A stretch of 64,000 nucleotides of DNA, from NCBI GenBank assembly GCA_963788285.1, contig CAWBGB010000007.1, positions 616,315-680,314 on the forward strand, given 5' to 3'. A program made the translations under genes and the position numbers. The stretch is from Alicyclobacillus_A sp963788285. Lineage in GTDB: Bacteria > Bacillota > Bacilli > Alicyclobacillales > Alicyclobacillaceae. The notes below the pieces were generated by a model. The model had not been told where the DNA came from and searched no databases. It saw only the letters and a list, made by a program, of their open reading frames with translations. Numbering within the stretch: position 1 is the first letter of the stretch; every line of letters begins with the position of its first letter. Positions 53,572 to 63,437 of this stretch are shown piece by piece.

Positions 53572-53840
53572 ATGTCGAAGGTACAGATCTCCCGATTCCA
53601 AATCGTACTTGCTCTCATTTTGAGTGTTCTCGGCACGGCCATCGTCACGGTCCCTTTCATGATTTCCCAGTTTATCGTTCGCGACGCCTGGATGACGGGT
53701 CCCTGTTCGTGGTCGGCGGCCTGTTGTCTACCGGCGTCGCGGCACTGTTCATTTATGCGTTCCCCAACCGATCTCTGACCAGCGGTCTTATCGATGCGCC
53801 ATGGCTCGGGCGCGTGGTGGGTCTCTGGTTCCTTGTCTGA
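53572..53840 (+). pseudogene. gerB: Spore germination protein GerB (B subunit), truncated and frameshifted
   Basis: ATG 53572 opens MSKVQISRFQIVLALILSVL followed by GTAIVTVPFMISQFIVRDAW, the first span of GerAB-type APC transporters. The frame then breaks near 53697; the other frame continues SLFVVGGLLSTGVAALFIYA and PWLGRVVGLWFLV and ends at 53840. Only about 89 codons of an expected 360 remain. The regulator promoter follows at once, so the rest of gerB was deleted. GAGGCCGGCGCCCC is a weak ribosome binding site. Confidence 0.85.
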
Positions 53841-53988
53841 CTATACCTTGTCAACTGCAAGATCCTCCGCGAGGTCTGTCCAAGGTGCCACCGTGGACGG
53901 CCGTGACACCCTCACAGAATTATCTAAATTCTCTTCCAATGATATACTAGTCTCACGAGAGTGTGGCACGGAATGGAGAGGTGTGCAC

Positions 53989-56900
53989 ATGACGCGGAGA
54001 CGGAACCAGATTCCCCATACACGACGGTCCGTTCTACCGAGACCGCGCCTGATGACACTGTTTTCAGAGATCACAGACTTCCCATTGACCGTGGTCAAGG
54101 CGTCTGCCGGCTATGGAAAAACGACATCGCTCACTCATTTTGTCGAGCAGTGTCATGTCCCCGTCCATTGGCTTAGACTCACGGAGGACGAGCGTGATCC
54201 ACTCTCCTTCGTCGAACATCTACTCCACACGGTGTTTCCCGGTATGCACGCCTCCCAGGAGTGGGTGCGTGTGATGGAAGCGGCTCACCATCCGCTCACG
54301 TGGACCCATTCTGCCTTGTTGACAGCGGAATGGGCTGGGACGTCCCTGCAGGAAGCGTGCATCGTGGTCTTTGACGACTTTCACGTCTTGGACAACGACA
54401 CAGCGCAGTTGCAGTGGATGGACCACTGGCTGCCCCGGCTGCCCTGGAATGTCCATGTTGTGTTGGTCACACGCACGGAGCCTATCCTGTCGCACGTCGA
54501 CACATTGCGATTTCGCGGAGACGTACTATTTATCCGTGAGCGAGAGCTCGCGTTTACGGTAGACGAAATTCGCTTCCTGTTCCAACCGGGTACAGGGGAA
54601 CCGGCTCCCTCTCTCGCCATCGCCCAAGTGGAGTGGCTGCTCGAGCGTACGCGCGGCATGGCCATGTTGCTGTCGATGGTGTGGCGGGAGTGGCGTATGA
54701 ACGGATGGGGCGAGAATGTGGAGTTACTGTTTGACACAGGAAGCTCCATCAAATCTCAAATCGGCCCACTGTTTTTGTCTGAACTCGACCACGAGCACCG
54801 ACACTTCCTGATGCAAACATCCGTCCTAAACGCCCTCACTGCAGAAGTGTGCGACGCAGTTACCGAGCGCGACGACAGTGCGCATCTGCTTCGCGCATGT
54901 GAGCGTAACGGGTACATCATTGCAGAGCCGGATGGTATGTCCTACGCTTTGCATCCTCTTATTCGCGAGCACCTCGTTCATCAATTGGCCTCGACAGACA
55001 AACATGTGCTCTTGCAGCGAGCGATTCGCTGGCACTTGGACGCCGGACAGGTGAGCCGCGCGGTTAGCTATCTGTTTCAATTGGACGATTTCGCGGAAGT
55101 CGAGCGCGGGCTCCTGCAGCACATTCCAGACTTTTTGCTGCGCGGGCAGGTGTCCACGGTTCGGGGGTGGCTGGATAGGTTGCCATCGGAGATGATTGAG
55201 CAGTCTCCAGGTTTGCTCGTCGCCAGAGGGGATGTGGCGCGGCATGCCAATCGGTTTGCGGCCGCCCTGCAAGATTATCGGCGGGCGTATGAAGTCGCCG
55301 CCAGCAGAGGCGATAACCGGCTGGCTGCACAAGCCCTGCTCGGTAGTGCGCGATTGTACCTCGACACCATTCAACCGTCACTCGCCGTGAACAGCATTCG
55401 CGAAGCGCGCGGGCACGTCCATCGGGCAGATGTCGATACGCGGGTGGCCATTGTTCAGATAGAATTTGAAAACGCTATTAACATCGGCAAGCTACGGCGG
55501 GCGCGGAGATTGCTGAAACTGCTCACAGCCATGCACGGAACGCATGTGCCTGCAAACAACAGCGATGCCCGCGTGCTCCTCCGCACCGGTCACCTTGCAG
55601 AGGCCATTCAACTGCTCAAGTCCCGCGTCGGCACACATGAGAACTACCAGCGAACGGCGCTTTCTCATCGAGAGGCGAATTTACTGCTGGCGTTGCTCTA
55701 CTCCATGATGGGGAATGCGGCGGCCGCACAAGAGCAGGCACTGTTGGGCCACTCAGTTGGCGACTCGCTGCAGGCGCCGTTCACCAGCGCAGTCGGGTTC
55801 ATCCGCCTCGGACACGCATATCACCTGGACCATCCCCTCGGGGACCAAGCCCTCCAAGCCTACCAGATGGCCGTACAGCGGATGGACGAAATGGACCTGC
55901 CACGCGGGAAGTCGGAGGCGTTGTTGGGGCTTTGCTTGGCACACGGGTACCGGGGACAGTACATCATTGCCCGCAACTGTGCGGAGCAAGGGATTCACAT
56001 TGCTGAACAGGTGGGTGACGTCTGGATGGCGCACCTCGTGCACTTGGGCCTGGCGCAGGTGGCGTGCGTGAACGGGCAATTTGAGGAGGCGCTGTCGCAC
56101 CTTCGTCAGTGCGCCATCGTATTTCGCCAGTGCGACGATGTGTTTTTATACACCACGACACTGCTTTGGCGAGCCATCGCGCAGGCGGGGATGGGGCACG
56201 ATGTCGTTGCGGATGAAACGGTAGAGGAACTCCTGCGGTTGGTGGCACAGCATCAGTACGAGGATTTGCTGCTACAGTCCACTCTGTTTGGCCCGAAAGA
56301 TGTGCAGCAGGTGGTTCCCCTTTTACAGAGGCACCGCTACAGCGGGAGGGAGCGAGAGATGGCGCACGAACTGCTCTGTCACCTTGGGTGTGAAAACATG
56401 GATGGTCATCCGGGGTATGCCGTCCGCGTGCAGACCTTGGGAGGATTCCGGGCGTGGCGCGGCTTCACCGAGATCTCCCGGAAGGAATGGAAACGCGAAA
56501 AGGCCCGTCAATTATTCCAGTTTTTGCTCACGCACCGCGGGGTGCACCTGCATCGGGACGAAATCACAGAACAATTGTGGGGCGAGGTCCCGGCAGAGAT
56601 TGCAGAGCGAGACTTTAAGGTCGCTCTCAACGTTCTGTCGGCGGCACTCGAACCGAGAAAACAGACCCGTGGGCCGACCGTGTTGATTGAACGGATGGGC
56701 AGCACCTACGCTCTGACGGCCGGGAACTTGTTGGTCGTGGACAGGGATGTATTTGTGGACGCGGTAAACGCAGCCAACAAGGCACCGCCTGACCAACGGC
56801 GCAACCTGCTTCGCCGCGCACTCTCGTTCTACAAAGGAGACTACCTTCCGGAGATGAAGTACGAGGGGTGGAGTGAAGTGGAGCGGGAGAGGCTGCACGT

Positions 56901-57168
56901 CCTGTACGTGCGAACGGTGCTGGATTACAGTGCGGCCTGTTTGGAAGAGCGCATGTACGCGGAGGTTATTCGCGTCTGCGAGCAACTGCTGCAGGTGGAC
57001 CCCGTGCAGGAAGAAGCGTATGTTCATGTGATGTACGCCTATGCGGCGCTTCGCAATCGTCCTATGGTGGTGCAGACGTTTCGTCATTGCGAGCGTGCAC
57101 TGGAGCGAGCGTTCGGGGTCAGTGTCTTGCCATCAACGCGGGAGCTGTACCATCAATTGGTGCAGTAA
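53989..57168 (+). CDS. Large ATPase/TPR/BTAD transcriptional regulator (AfsR/MalT-like)
   Basis: A 1059-residue protein. The P-loop VVKASAGYGKTTSLTHF is near residue 38 and the Walker B-like IVVFDDFHVLDND near 126, as in MalT-type STAND ATPases. Residues 340-800 are TPR-like helical repeats. Near 810 begins an OmpR-type winged helix (QTLGGFRAWRGFTEISRKEW, then KREKARQLFQFLLTHRGVHL and RDEITEQLWGE), followed by a bacterial transcriptional activator domain (KGDYLPEMKYEGWSEVERER). The HTH at the C-terminal side with BTAD is the AfsR/SARP layout but with the ATPase part first. It may sense a metabolite through the TPR region. ATG 53989 follows GGAGAGGTG. Confidence 0.88.
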   Translation: MTRRRNQIPHTRRSVLPRPRLMTLFSEITDFPLTVVKASAGYGKTTSLTHFVEQCHVPVHWLRLTEDERDPLSFVEHLLHTVFPGMHASQEWVRVMEAAHHPLTWTHSALLTAEWAGTSLQEACIVVFDDFHVLDNDTAQLQWMDHWLPRLPWNVHVVLVTRTEPILSHVDTLRFRGDVLFIRERELAFTVDEIRFLFQPGTGEPAPSLAIAQVEWLLERTRGMAMLLSMVWREWRMNGWGENVELLFDTGSSIKSQIGPLFLSELDHEHRHFLMQTSVLNALTAEVCDAVTERDDSAHLLRACERNGYIIAEPDGMSYALHPLIREHLVHQLASTDKHVLLQRAIRWHLDAGQVSRAVSYLFQLDDFAEVERGLLQHIPDFLLRGQVSTVRGWLDRLPSEMIEQSPGLLVARGDVARHANRFAAALQDYRRAYEVAASRGDNRLAAQALLGSARLYLDTIQPSLAVNSIREARGHVHRADVDTRVAIVQIEFENAINIGKLRRARRLLKLLTAMHGTHVPANNSDARVLLRTGHLAEAIQLLKSRVGTHENYQRTALSHREANLLLALLYSMMGNAAAAQEQALLGHSVGDSLQAPFTSAVGFIRLGHAYHLDHPLGDQALQAYQMAVQRMDEMDLPRGKSEALLGLCLAHGYRGQYIIARNCAEQGIHIAEQVGDVWMAHLVHLGLAQVACVNGQFEEALSHLRQCAIVFRQCDDVFLYTTTLLWRAIAQAGMGHDVVADETVEELLRLVAQHQYEDLLLQSTLFGPKDVQQVVPLLQRHRYSGREREMAHELLCHLGCENMDGHPGYAVRVQTLGGFRAWRGFTEISRKEWKREKARQLFQFLLTHRGVHLHRDEITEQLWGEVPAEIAERDFKVALNVLSAALEPRKQTRGPTVLIERMGSTYALTAGNLLVVDRDVFVDAVNAANKAPPDQRRNLLRRALSFYKGDYLPEMKYEGWSEVERERLHVLYVRTVLDYSAACLEERMYAEVIRVCEQLLQVDPVQEEAYVHVMYAYAALRNRPMVVQTFRHCERALERAFGVSVLPSTRELYHQLVQ

Positions 57169-57236
57169 CACTGATGTCGGGGGGCGTACATCCTGTTGCC
57201 CGGAGTTCAGAGGCCTTATAACACATACCCTAGCGG

Positions 57237-57321
57237 TTTGCAAAATAACGACAACAACTGGTTCAGCACAATACGAATTGTTTCCTAGTCGTGCTGAACA
57301 ACTCTAGTGGAATTTTGCAAA
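57237..57321. repeat. Nested inverted repeat (long hairpin)
   Basis: Outer arms TTTGCAAAAT (57237-57246) and ATTTTGCAAA (57312-57321) and inner arms GTTCAGCAC (57261-57269) and GTGCTGAAC (57291-57299) are both perfect inverted repeats sharing one centre, with internal loops of 14 and 12 bases. It lies between the BTAD regulator and the Nudix gene. No transposase or coding frame is inside. Confidence 0.65.
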
Positions 57322-57434
57322 TTGCTTATACCTTTGTTGACAAATCACTAGACTTGTGTCTATAGATGTTGGCAGACCGCCGAGCACGTCCGCCAATCAT
57401 AGAACGGAACGGCTCCAGGATTCGGGAGGACGAC

Positions 57435-57941
57435 ATGCGACTGCCGTACACCATATGTTTCATTCAACGCAACCACCAGATCCTGATGATCCACCGGAAG
57501 AAAGATCCCAATAAGAACAAGTGGAATGGCGTCGGAGGCAAAATTGAACCCGGTGAATCACCGCTCGCTGCCTGTGTCCGCGAAGTGCGAGAAGAAACGG
57601 GATTGCGCGTTCGAAACGTCGCGTTTCGCGGGGTTGTTTCGTTCAATCAACAGAGTGGCATGTACGTATTCACGGCAGAAAGCCCGTCCGGTGAAACGCG
57701 AGAGTCGGAGGAAGGCGAATTGGAGTGGAAGTCACTTCTGTGGGTGATGACGTCTCCTGATGCCACGACGACGCTGCCGTACTTCCTACCGGAAGTGCTT
57801 GGGGCCAATCCTCCTGTGGAGCATGCGTTTACGTTCGTCCAAGATGGGGCGGAATACGGGGACATCGTGAACTACGAAATGCGGCCCCTTCGCCCAGAGT
57901 GGGCACTCGTGGAACAGCCTGTAGAAATATTGCGCAGCTAG
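57435..57941 (+). CDS. Nudix hydrolase, 8-oxo-dGTP diphosphatase (MutT)-like
   Basis: A 168-residue Nudix protein. RLPYTICFIQRNHQILMIHR opens the fold, and the full Nudix box GKIEPGESPLAACVREVREE with TGL follows near residue 38 (GX5EX7REUXEEXGU satisfied). NKWNGVGGK just before the box is the pattern of MutT/MTH1-type sanitation enzymes. It hydrolyses a nucleoside di- or triphosphate, perhaps oxidised dGTP. CGGGAGGACGAC precedes ATG 57435. Confidence 0.9.
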   Translation: MRLPYTICFIQRNHQILMIHRKKDPNKNKWNGVGGKIEPGESPLAACVREVREETGLRVRNVAFRGVVSFNQQSGMYVFTAESPSGETRESEEGELEWKSLLWVMTSPDATTTLPYFLPEVLGANPPVEHAFTFVQDGAEYGDIVNYEMRPLRPEWALVEQPVEILRS

Positions 57942-58253
57942 TGCATATTATAAGGCGGCGCTGATGTTAGGAAGGCCTTGTTTGAGGTGATAGAGGTGTC
58001 CATCTTTTCATATTGGGAGCAATAAACCATCTATTACGAAACAGACAAACAAGAAGCCACATACCTCAAACAGATGATAGACACACACAAGAAGGCCCAG
58101 ACGGGTGGGACAAGGTAAAGCATAGCCTTCTTACACCAAAGGGAAGTCATGGTTCTAACGCAGTTTCATGCAACCCCTGCGAATTCCAGCAGGGGTTTGT
58201 CGTTGTGACGGGGAAATCAACTAGAGATGGATTTCGAACGGAGGATGACCTCG
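57942..58253. other. Intergenic region with a terminator before sbcD
   Basis: At 58172-58197 AACCCCTGC pairs with GCAGGGGTT around GAATTCCA and is followed by TGTCGTTG. It could terminate readthrough from the Nudix gene. No gene is supported in the rest. Confidence 0.6.
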
Positions 58254-59513
58254 GTGCGAGTGTTACATACAGCAGATTGGCACTTCGGAAAGACGTTGGA
58301 AGGGCGCGATAGAATGCCCGAGCAGCGGCAGTTTGTTAATGAACTGTCGGGGATTTGCGATGAAGAGAGCATAGACCTGGTGTTGATGGCGGGGGACGTC
58401 TTCCAGACAGTGAACCCCAGTGCGGAGGCCGAAGAACTGTTCTATGAAGCGTTGGACAAGCTGTCGGGTGGCGGAACGCGCGGCATCGTCGCGATTGCAG
58501 GTAACCACGACAACCCGGAGCGGATGGCGGCAGCGTCTCCACTGGCAGAGAAGCTGGGCATGACCTTAATCGGGCTGCCGCATCAGACGCTGTCTGCGGA
58601 GACTCCGAATCCAAGCCGGCCGTGGCGTGTCGCCGCAGGTCCGTCTTGGCTCGAATTGGCCGTGCCGGGGTGTGACCACACGGCGGTAATTGCAGCGTTG
58701 CCATACCCCTCGGAGGCGCGTTTGAAGGAACTGCTCACACAAAGTCTAGACGAGGCGGAGTGGGTGGAGCAGTACAACGACCGTATTGCACAGATGTTTT
58801 CTCACCTTGCCAGCCATTTCAAATCCGATGCAGTCAACCTGGCCATGAGCCACCTGTTTGTTCGGGGCGGTATCGAGTCCGACTCCGAGGTGCAGATTCA
58901 GGTCGGAGGCACGTATGCGGTGGACCCCGATGCGTTCCCGGAGAGCGCGCAGTACGTGGCGCTCGGACACCTGCACCGACCGCAGGTGGTGGCGGAGGCA
59001 CCGGTGCCGACGCGGTACGCGGGATCGCCGTTGGCATACAGTTTTTCAGAGGTCGGTTACAGCAAGTCGGTGGTGGTTCTTGATGTCCAGCCGGGGCGTC
59101 CGGCGGACATTCGGGAAGTGTTTCTGGCTTCCGGCAAGCCGCTCGTGCGCTGGACGGCGAAAGAAGGTCTGCCGCAGGTGGTGCAGTGGGTGGAGGAAGG
59201 CAGGGATGCCAACGCCTGGATTGATTTGGAGATCCACCTCAAAGATCCGCTGACAATGGAGGAAACGCACATGCTCCGCACCATTCACCCCGGTTTCGTC
59301 AACATCCGGCCTGTGTTTCAGATGGAGGGCGTGGATACGGTCACGGCTGCGGAGCGCAAGAACCTCCCGATGGATGAAATGTTTGTGCGTTTTTTCGAAC
59401 GGCAGAAGGGGTACACACCGGATGATGGACTGGTCCAACTGTTCTTGGAACTGGTCGCGGACGAGTCGGCAGACGAACCTGCGACGGAGGACACGGAGGA
59501 GATTGCGGGATGA
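58254..59513 (+). CDS. sbcD: DNA repair exonuclease subunit SbcD
   Basis: A 419-residue Mre11-type nuclease. Phosphoesterase motifs are VLHTADWHFGKTLEGRDR (I), LVLMAGDVFQTVNPSAE (II), AIAGNHDNPERM (III), MSHLFVRGG (IV) and ALGHLHRPQVV (V), covering all metal ligands. The GTG at 58254 is used since ACGGAGG lies about 9 bases before it and the product then begins with the usual RVLHTADWH; the upstream ATG at 58227 would add nine residues not usual for the family. It pairs with SbcC for double-strand-end and hairpin processing. It overlaps sbcC (ATGA). Confidence 0.95.
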   Translation: MRVLHTADWHFGKTLEGRDRMPEQRQFVNELSGICDEESIDLVLMAGDVFQTVNPSAEAEELFYEALDKLSGGGTRGIVAIAGNHDNPERMAAASPLAEKLGMTLIGLPHQTLSAETPNPSRPWRVAAGPSWLELAVPGCDHTAVIAALPYPSEARLKELLTQSLDEAEWVEQYNDRIAQMFSHLASHFKSDAVNLAMSHLFVRGGIESDSEVQIQVGGTYAVDPDAFPESAQYVALGHLHRPQVVAEAPVPTRYAGSPLAYSFSEVGYSKSVVVLDVQPGRPADIREVFLASGKPLVRWTAKEGLPQVVQWVEEGRDANAWIDLEIHLKDPLTMEETHMLRTIHPGFVNIRPVFQMEGVDTVTAAERKNLPMDEMFVRFFERQKGYTPDDGLVQLFLELVADESADEPATEDTEEIAG

Positions 59514-62500
59514 AGCCCATCAAACTCAGCATTGCGGGGTTGCACAGCTTCCGCGAGACCCAGGAGATTTCCTTTGACGAACTGTCGGATACCGGCGTGT
59601 TTGGCATTTTCGGGCCGACCGGCAGCGGCAAGTCGACGATTCTTGACGCCATGACACTGGCGTTGTACGGATCTGTCGGACGCGCAGAGCACAACACGCG
59701 CGGTATCCTCAACCACGCGGAGAAGTCGCTCACCGTCGCCTTTGAGTTTGAAATTGGGAAGAATCCGAGACGGCGGTACCGGGCCGAGCGGATGTACCGG
59801 CGCCGGGATGAATTGTCGGTCCAAAACGTGCGGAGTCGTTTTGTCGAATGCACCCCTGCGGGGGACATCGTGCTGGCTGACAAAGACTCGGAGGTCACTG
59901 CTCAGGTCAAGCGAGTGCTCGGCCTGGAACCGGAGGACTTCACGCGCGCGGTTGTGCTGCCGCAGGGTAAGTTCGCGGAGTTTTTGTACCTCAAAGGCGC
60001 GGATCGGAACAAGATGTTGCAGCGACTTTTCTCCTTGGAGAAGTACGGGGATGGATTGCAGCAGAAGGTCAAGGCCCGATTGGAAGCGGCAGAACGGGAA
60101 ATGGCCGTCCTCGCGGCAGAGCAGTTAGGGTTGGGTGACGCTTCTGCGGAAGCGGTAGAGACTGCGAAGGCTGCATTGGCGGATGCACAAAACGCAGAGC
60201 AGGCGGCCACGGCGCGGCTGGCGGATGCACGCGCGGCGGTGGATCAGGCGCGGGCCATCTGGGAGAAACAACAGCAACTGGCGGAGATTGAGGCGCAACT
60301 GCGCGCGTACGAACAACAGGCAGACCAGGTTCGACAATGGGAGCGCACGCTGGAAGCGGCGCAGCGTGCGCGGCTTGTGGCGTCGTTTATCCAGGCAGCT
60401 TCCGAGAATCGCCAGCGGATGCAGCAAGCGGACAGCACATATCGGCAACTCGCTGCACAGTCGGATGTTCAAAAGGCGCAGACGGAATCTTTGCGACAGG
60501 CCTGGGAACGCGCAAAATCCGAGCAGCAAACACAGGAACCGCGGCTTCGCCATCGCCAGAAAGAACTCGAGGAAGCGATCCTTTGGGAGCAGGAGTGGCG
60601 GGCGCTGTCCAAGGCATTGGAAGCGTTCCGGAAAGAACATGCCGACTTTACGCGCAAGCAAGTGCAACTTCGGAACAAGGTGGCTGAACACGAGCAAACC
60701 CTTGCGGCGGCGGCCGCGCGGAAAGCGGAGTTGCAGGGCCACATTCGCGAGCGCACGGTGTCTCCAGAGCGGCGCCTCCGCGTGCAGTCCTGGCGTCAGT
60801 TAACAGATCACTATGTGCACGCGCGACGTGAATGGGAGGAGTCTGCTGCAGCGCTTGCGGATCGATCCGCGAAATGGACCCAGACCACAGCGCAATGCGA
60901 AGCAGCGGAGGCGACACTCAGGGCTCTGGAACAAGAGGTAGCAGCAGTGCAGAGCGTCCTCGAGCAACACGAGGCGCTCCCCCACCGAGCCCTGGACGAC
61001 GTCCGGCGGGCGGAGGCCGATTTGCAACGAATTCGGGACCTGCTGCGACAGATGGAGTCGGCCGAGGCGCAGAAAGATTCGGCTCTGCAAGCGCAGATCC
61101 GGTGGACGCACGAGCTGAAAGAGCGGACGGATGCCCTTGCGGCCAAGATGAGCGAGCGCGAGCAATTGGAGGCACAAGTGGCAGAACTGGAGAACCGACG
61201 CGACGCCGTCCAGCAGCAGATGGCCGCAGCACTGTTGGCGAGCGGATTGCGGGACGGGGAGCCGTGTCCTGTGTGTGGATCGGCGGCGCATCCGAAGCCA
61301 GCGCACGCACACGGCCGGTCTACTGAGGTGATGGCGCAGGTGACGGCGGACCTTGACGCCACTCGCCGTGCGTTGGAGAGCGCAAGGAACGTGGTTCATG
61401 ATCTGGAGCGATTGCGAATGGAAGCGGAAGCGGCCCTGCGCCAGGCGGAGGAATCGTTGCAGGCGGCAAACGGGACGATTGCAGACGTGCAGATCCGGGT
61501 GCGTGACATTCGCGACGACGCACACGTTGCGAGTGCAGTTTCCCTTCGCACGTGGATTGACACAGAGGCGAAGCGTCTTGCAACGGACGAGCAAGCGGCG
61601 CACCAGTGGATACAGGCGCATGATGCGCTGATAGAGCGTCGACAAACGACGCGGGACGCCATAAATGAGCAGCGGATTGTCGTAGCGAGCCTGGCTTCTG
61701 AAGTGAAGAGTCTACGGGAAGAGGTGGACAGGCTTGAGCGGCAGCGCTGGGCGGCGGAAACGCGACTTCTGGAGGCCAAGCAGCGCCTGAAAGCAGCGCT
61801 TGTGGACGTAGAAGATGCGCCGGACCTGGACGTAGAGAGTGAAGCGTGGACAGCGTGGCTCCAGCGCCAGGTGGATCAAATCGCGGCTGACGACGCATTT
61901 GTGGATGGTGCAAAGCGTGAGGTAGACCAACTGGAGACAGAGATGGAGCGCCTTGCCGCAGAGCGGGACAGGCAGCAAGCCACGCTCACAGAGTTACACG
62001 TGGCGGTTGCACGAGTGGAAGTCGAAGTTCGCGGACGAACGGAGCGGGTCAAGAGCCTGGAATTGGCCATGCGAGAGCGGGCCGGTGAGCAGTCTCCGAC
62101 GGTCGTTCTGGACACGGTGCAGCAAACGCTGCAGAAATTGTCGGATGATGTGGAAACCGCGGAAGCGGCCTATCGTGACTCGGAAGAAACACTGCGCGCC
62201 ATGGAAAAAGATGTAGCTGTGGCGCGGACCCGGCTGGAACAACTCACGACGCAGTACGAGATGGCGGAGGCCGTGCTGGCGGAAAAACTGCGGGAGCACC
62301 ATTTCGTCACGGTGGCGGAAGCAGTAGACGCGATGTTGGATGATGCAGAGTTTGAAGAACTGCAGGCGCGAGTACAGGCGTACGCCAATGGAATGAAGCG
62401 GTTAGAAGCGCAGAGAGAGCCACTGTTGGCCCAGCTTGGCGACAGGAGAATCCAGCCTGAGGAATGGCACCAGGTACAGGAGCAGCTAGCAGATGCGGAC

Positions 62501-63130
62501 AAGCGGTGGAAGGACGCCGTATCGGCAGTGGGGGCGGCGCAGGAGGCGCTCACAGACGTCTGCAAGCGGCACGAGTCGTGGAAGAGGCTCGAAGAGAGAC
62601 GCGTACAGTGCGCCGAGTTGGTCGGGCAGCTGACCACATTGCGGCAGGTGTTGAGCGGGAACCGCTTTGTGGAATTCGTGGCGGAGGAGCAGTTGGAGTT
62701 TGTGGCGCAGCACGCGTCGGAACGCTTGAAACAGCTCACGCGAAATCGCTACGCACTGGAACTCTCGGCCGACGGGCGATTCGTGATGCGAGACGACTTT
62801 AACGGAGGTGTGCGGAGACCGGCCACCACACTGTCTGGTGGTGAGACGTTCCTCACCTCGTTGTCACTCGCATTGGCCTTGTCCACGCAAATTCAGTTGC
62901 AAGGCCAGTATCCGCTGGAGTTCTTCTTCCTGGACGAGGGATTTGGCACGTTGGATCCGGAACTGTTGGACGTGGTGATGAACACGCTCGAAAAGCTGCA
63001 CATGGAGAACATGACCATTGGCGTGATCAGCCATGTGCCAGAACTTCGACAGCGGCTGCAGCGGCGCTTGGTGGTGCAACCGGCGGAACCAGCGGGGCGG
63101 GGGACGCGTGTCGTTGTGGAACGAGCGTAG
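59510..63130 (+). CDS. sbcC: DNA repair exonuclease ATPase subunit SbcC
   Basis: A 1206-residue Rad50-type SMC protein. Walker A FGPTGSGKSTILDAMTLAL is near residue 36. Long coiled coils flank the zinc hook CPVCG near residue 585 (GEPCPVCGSAAHP). ABC signature TLSGGETFLTSLSLALALST is near 1107 and Walker B FFFLDEGFGTLDPEL near 1139. The coiled-coil arms are Ala/Gln/Glu-rich, as expected. It forms the ATP-gated clamp that holds DNA for SbcD. Length is usual for Bacillota SbcC. Confidence 0.96.
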   Translation: MKPIKLSIAGLHSFRETQEISFDELSDTGVFGIFGPTGSGKSTILDAMTLALYGSVGRAEHNTRGILNHAEKSLTVAFEFEIGKNPRRRYRAERMYRRRDELSVQNVRSRFVECTPAGDIVLADKDSEVTAQVKRVLGLEPEDFTRAVVLPQGKFAEFLYLKGADRNKMLQRLFSLEKYGDGLQQKVKARLEAAEREMAVLAAEQLGLGDASAEAVETAKAALADAQNAEQAATARLADARAAVDQARAIWEKQQQLAEIEAQLRAYEQQADQVRQWERTLEAAQRARLVASFIQAASENRQRMQQADSTYRQLAAQSDVQKAQTESLRQAWERAKSEQQTQEPRLRHRQKELEEAILWEQEWRALSKALEAFRKEHADFTRKQVQLRNKVAEHEQTLAAAAARKAELQGHIRERTVSPERRLRVQSWRQLTDHYVHARREWEESAAALADRSAKWTQTTAQCEAAEATLRALEQEVAAVQSVLEQHEALPHRALDDVRRAEADLQRIRDLLRQMESAEAQKDSALQAQIRWTHELKERTDALAAKMSEREQLEAQVAELENRRDAVQQQMAAALLASGLRDGEPCPVCGSAAHPKPAHAHGRSTEVMAQVTADLDATRRALESARNVVHDLERLRMEAEAALRQAEESLQAANGTIADVQIRVRDIRDDAHVASAVSLRTWIDTEAKRLATDEQAAHQWIQAHDALIERRQTTRDAINEQRIVVASLASEVKSLREEVDRLERQRWAAETRLLEAKQRLKAALVDVEDAPDLDVESEAWTAWLQRQVDQIAADDAFVDGAKREVDQLETEMERLAAERDRQQATLTELHVAVARVEVEVRGRTERVKSLELAMRERAGEQSPTVVLDTVQQTLQKLSDDVETAEAAYRDSEETLRAMEKDVAVARTRLEQLTTQYEMAEAVLAEKLREHHFVTVAEAVDAMLDDAEFEELQARVQAYANGMKRLEAQREPLLAQLGDRRIQPEEWHQVQEQLADADKRWKDAVSAVGAAQEALTDVCKRHESWKRLEERRVQCAELVGQLTTLRQVLSGNRFVEFVAEEQLEFVAQHASERLKQLTRNRYALELSADGRFVMRDDFNGGVRRPATTLSGGETFLTSLSLALALSTQIQLQGQYPLEFFFLDEGFGTLDPELLDVVMNTLEKLHMENMTIGVISHVPELRQRLQRRLVVQPAEPAGRGTRVVVERA

Positions 63131-63437
63131 AGGATTCGAGTTTGAGGTGCAAAGCGCGAGCACGGCGATAGCACAGCAACTTCTATGAAGAACGATGCGT
63201 GAAGGGAGGCGCCAGATGATGCCTCCTTTCTGACAATGATGGGCATTCTGGGAACGTCCACATCACCCTCTTCACCCCCTGTTGCTTCGCTCGATGGAAT
63301 GCTTCCCAAGCCACAATGGATACCTTTTTGAACTCCGAAAAGTTGTGTAATTTACACCAGGGTTGGGGAGTGTATAAGCGTATGAACGACTGATAATTCA
63401 CTTCTCCGGGAGCACGTGTAACTTGTAAACGACGCAG
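63131..63437. other. Intergenic region with the sbcDC terminator
   Basis: At 63202-63229 AAGGGAGGC pairs with GCCTCCTTT (one G-T pair) around GCCAGATGAT, followed by TTCTGAC. Nothing else is supported; a minus-strand frame across 63183-63401 has no ribosome binding site or recognisable motif. Confidence 0.55.

Noticed and set aside
53794..53988. 65-residue N-terminal extension of the BTAD regulator
   Set aside because: It overlaps the gerB remnant and contains the likely promoter; ATG 53989 has the better ribosome binding site and gives the family's usual N-terminus.
63183..63401. 72-codon minus-strand frame after sbcC
   Set aside because: No ribosome binding site or family, and it overlaps the sbcDC terminator.
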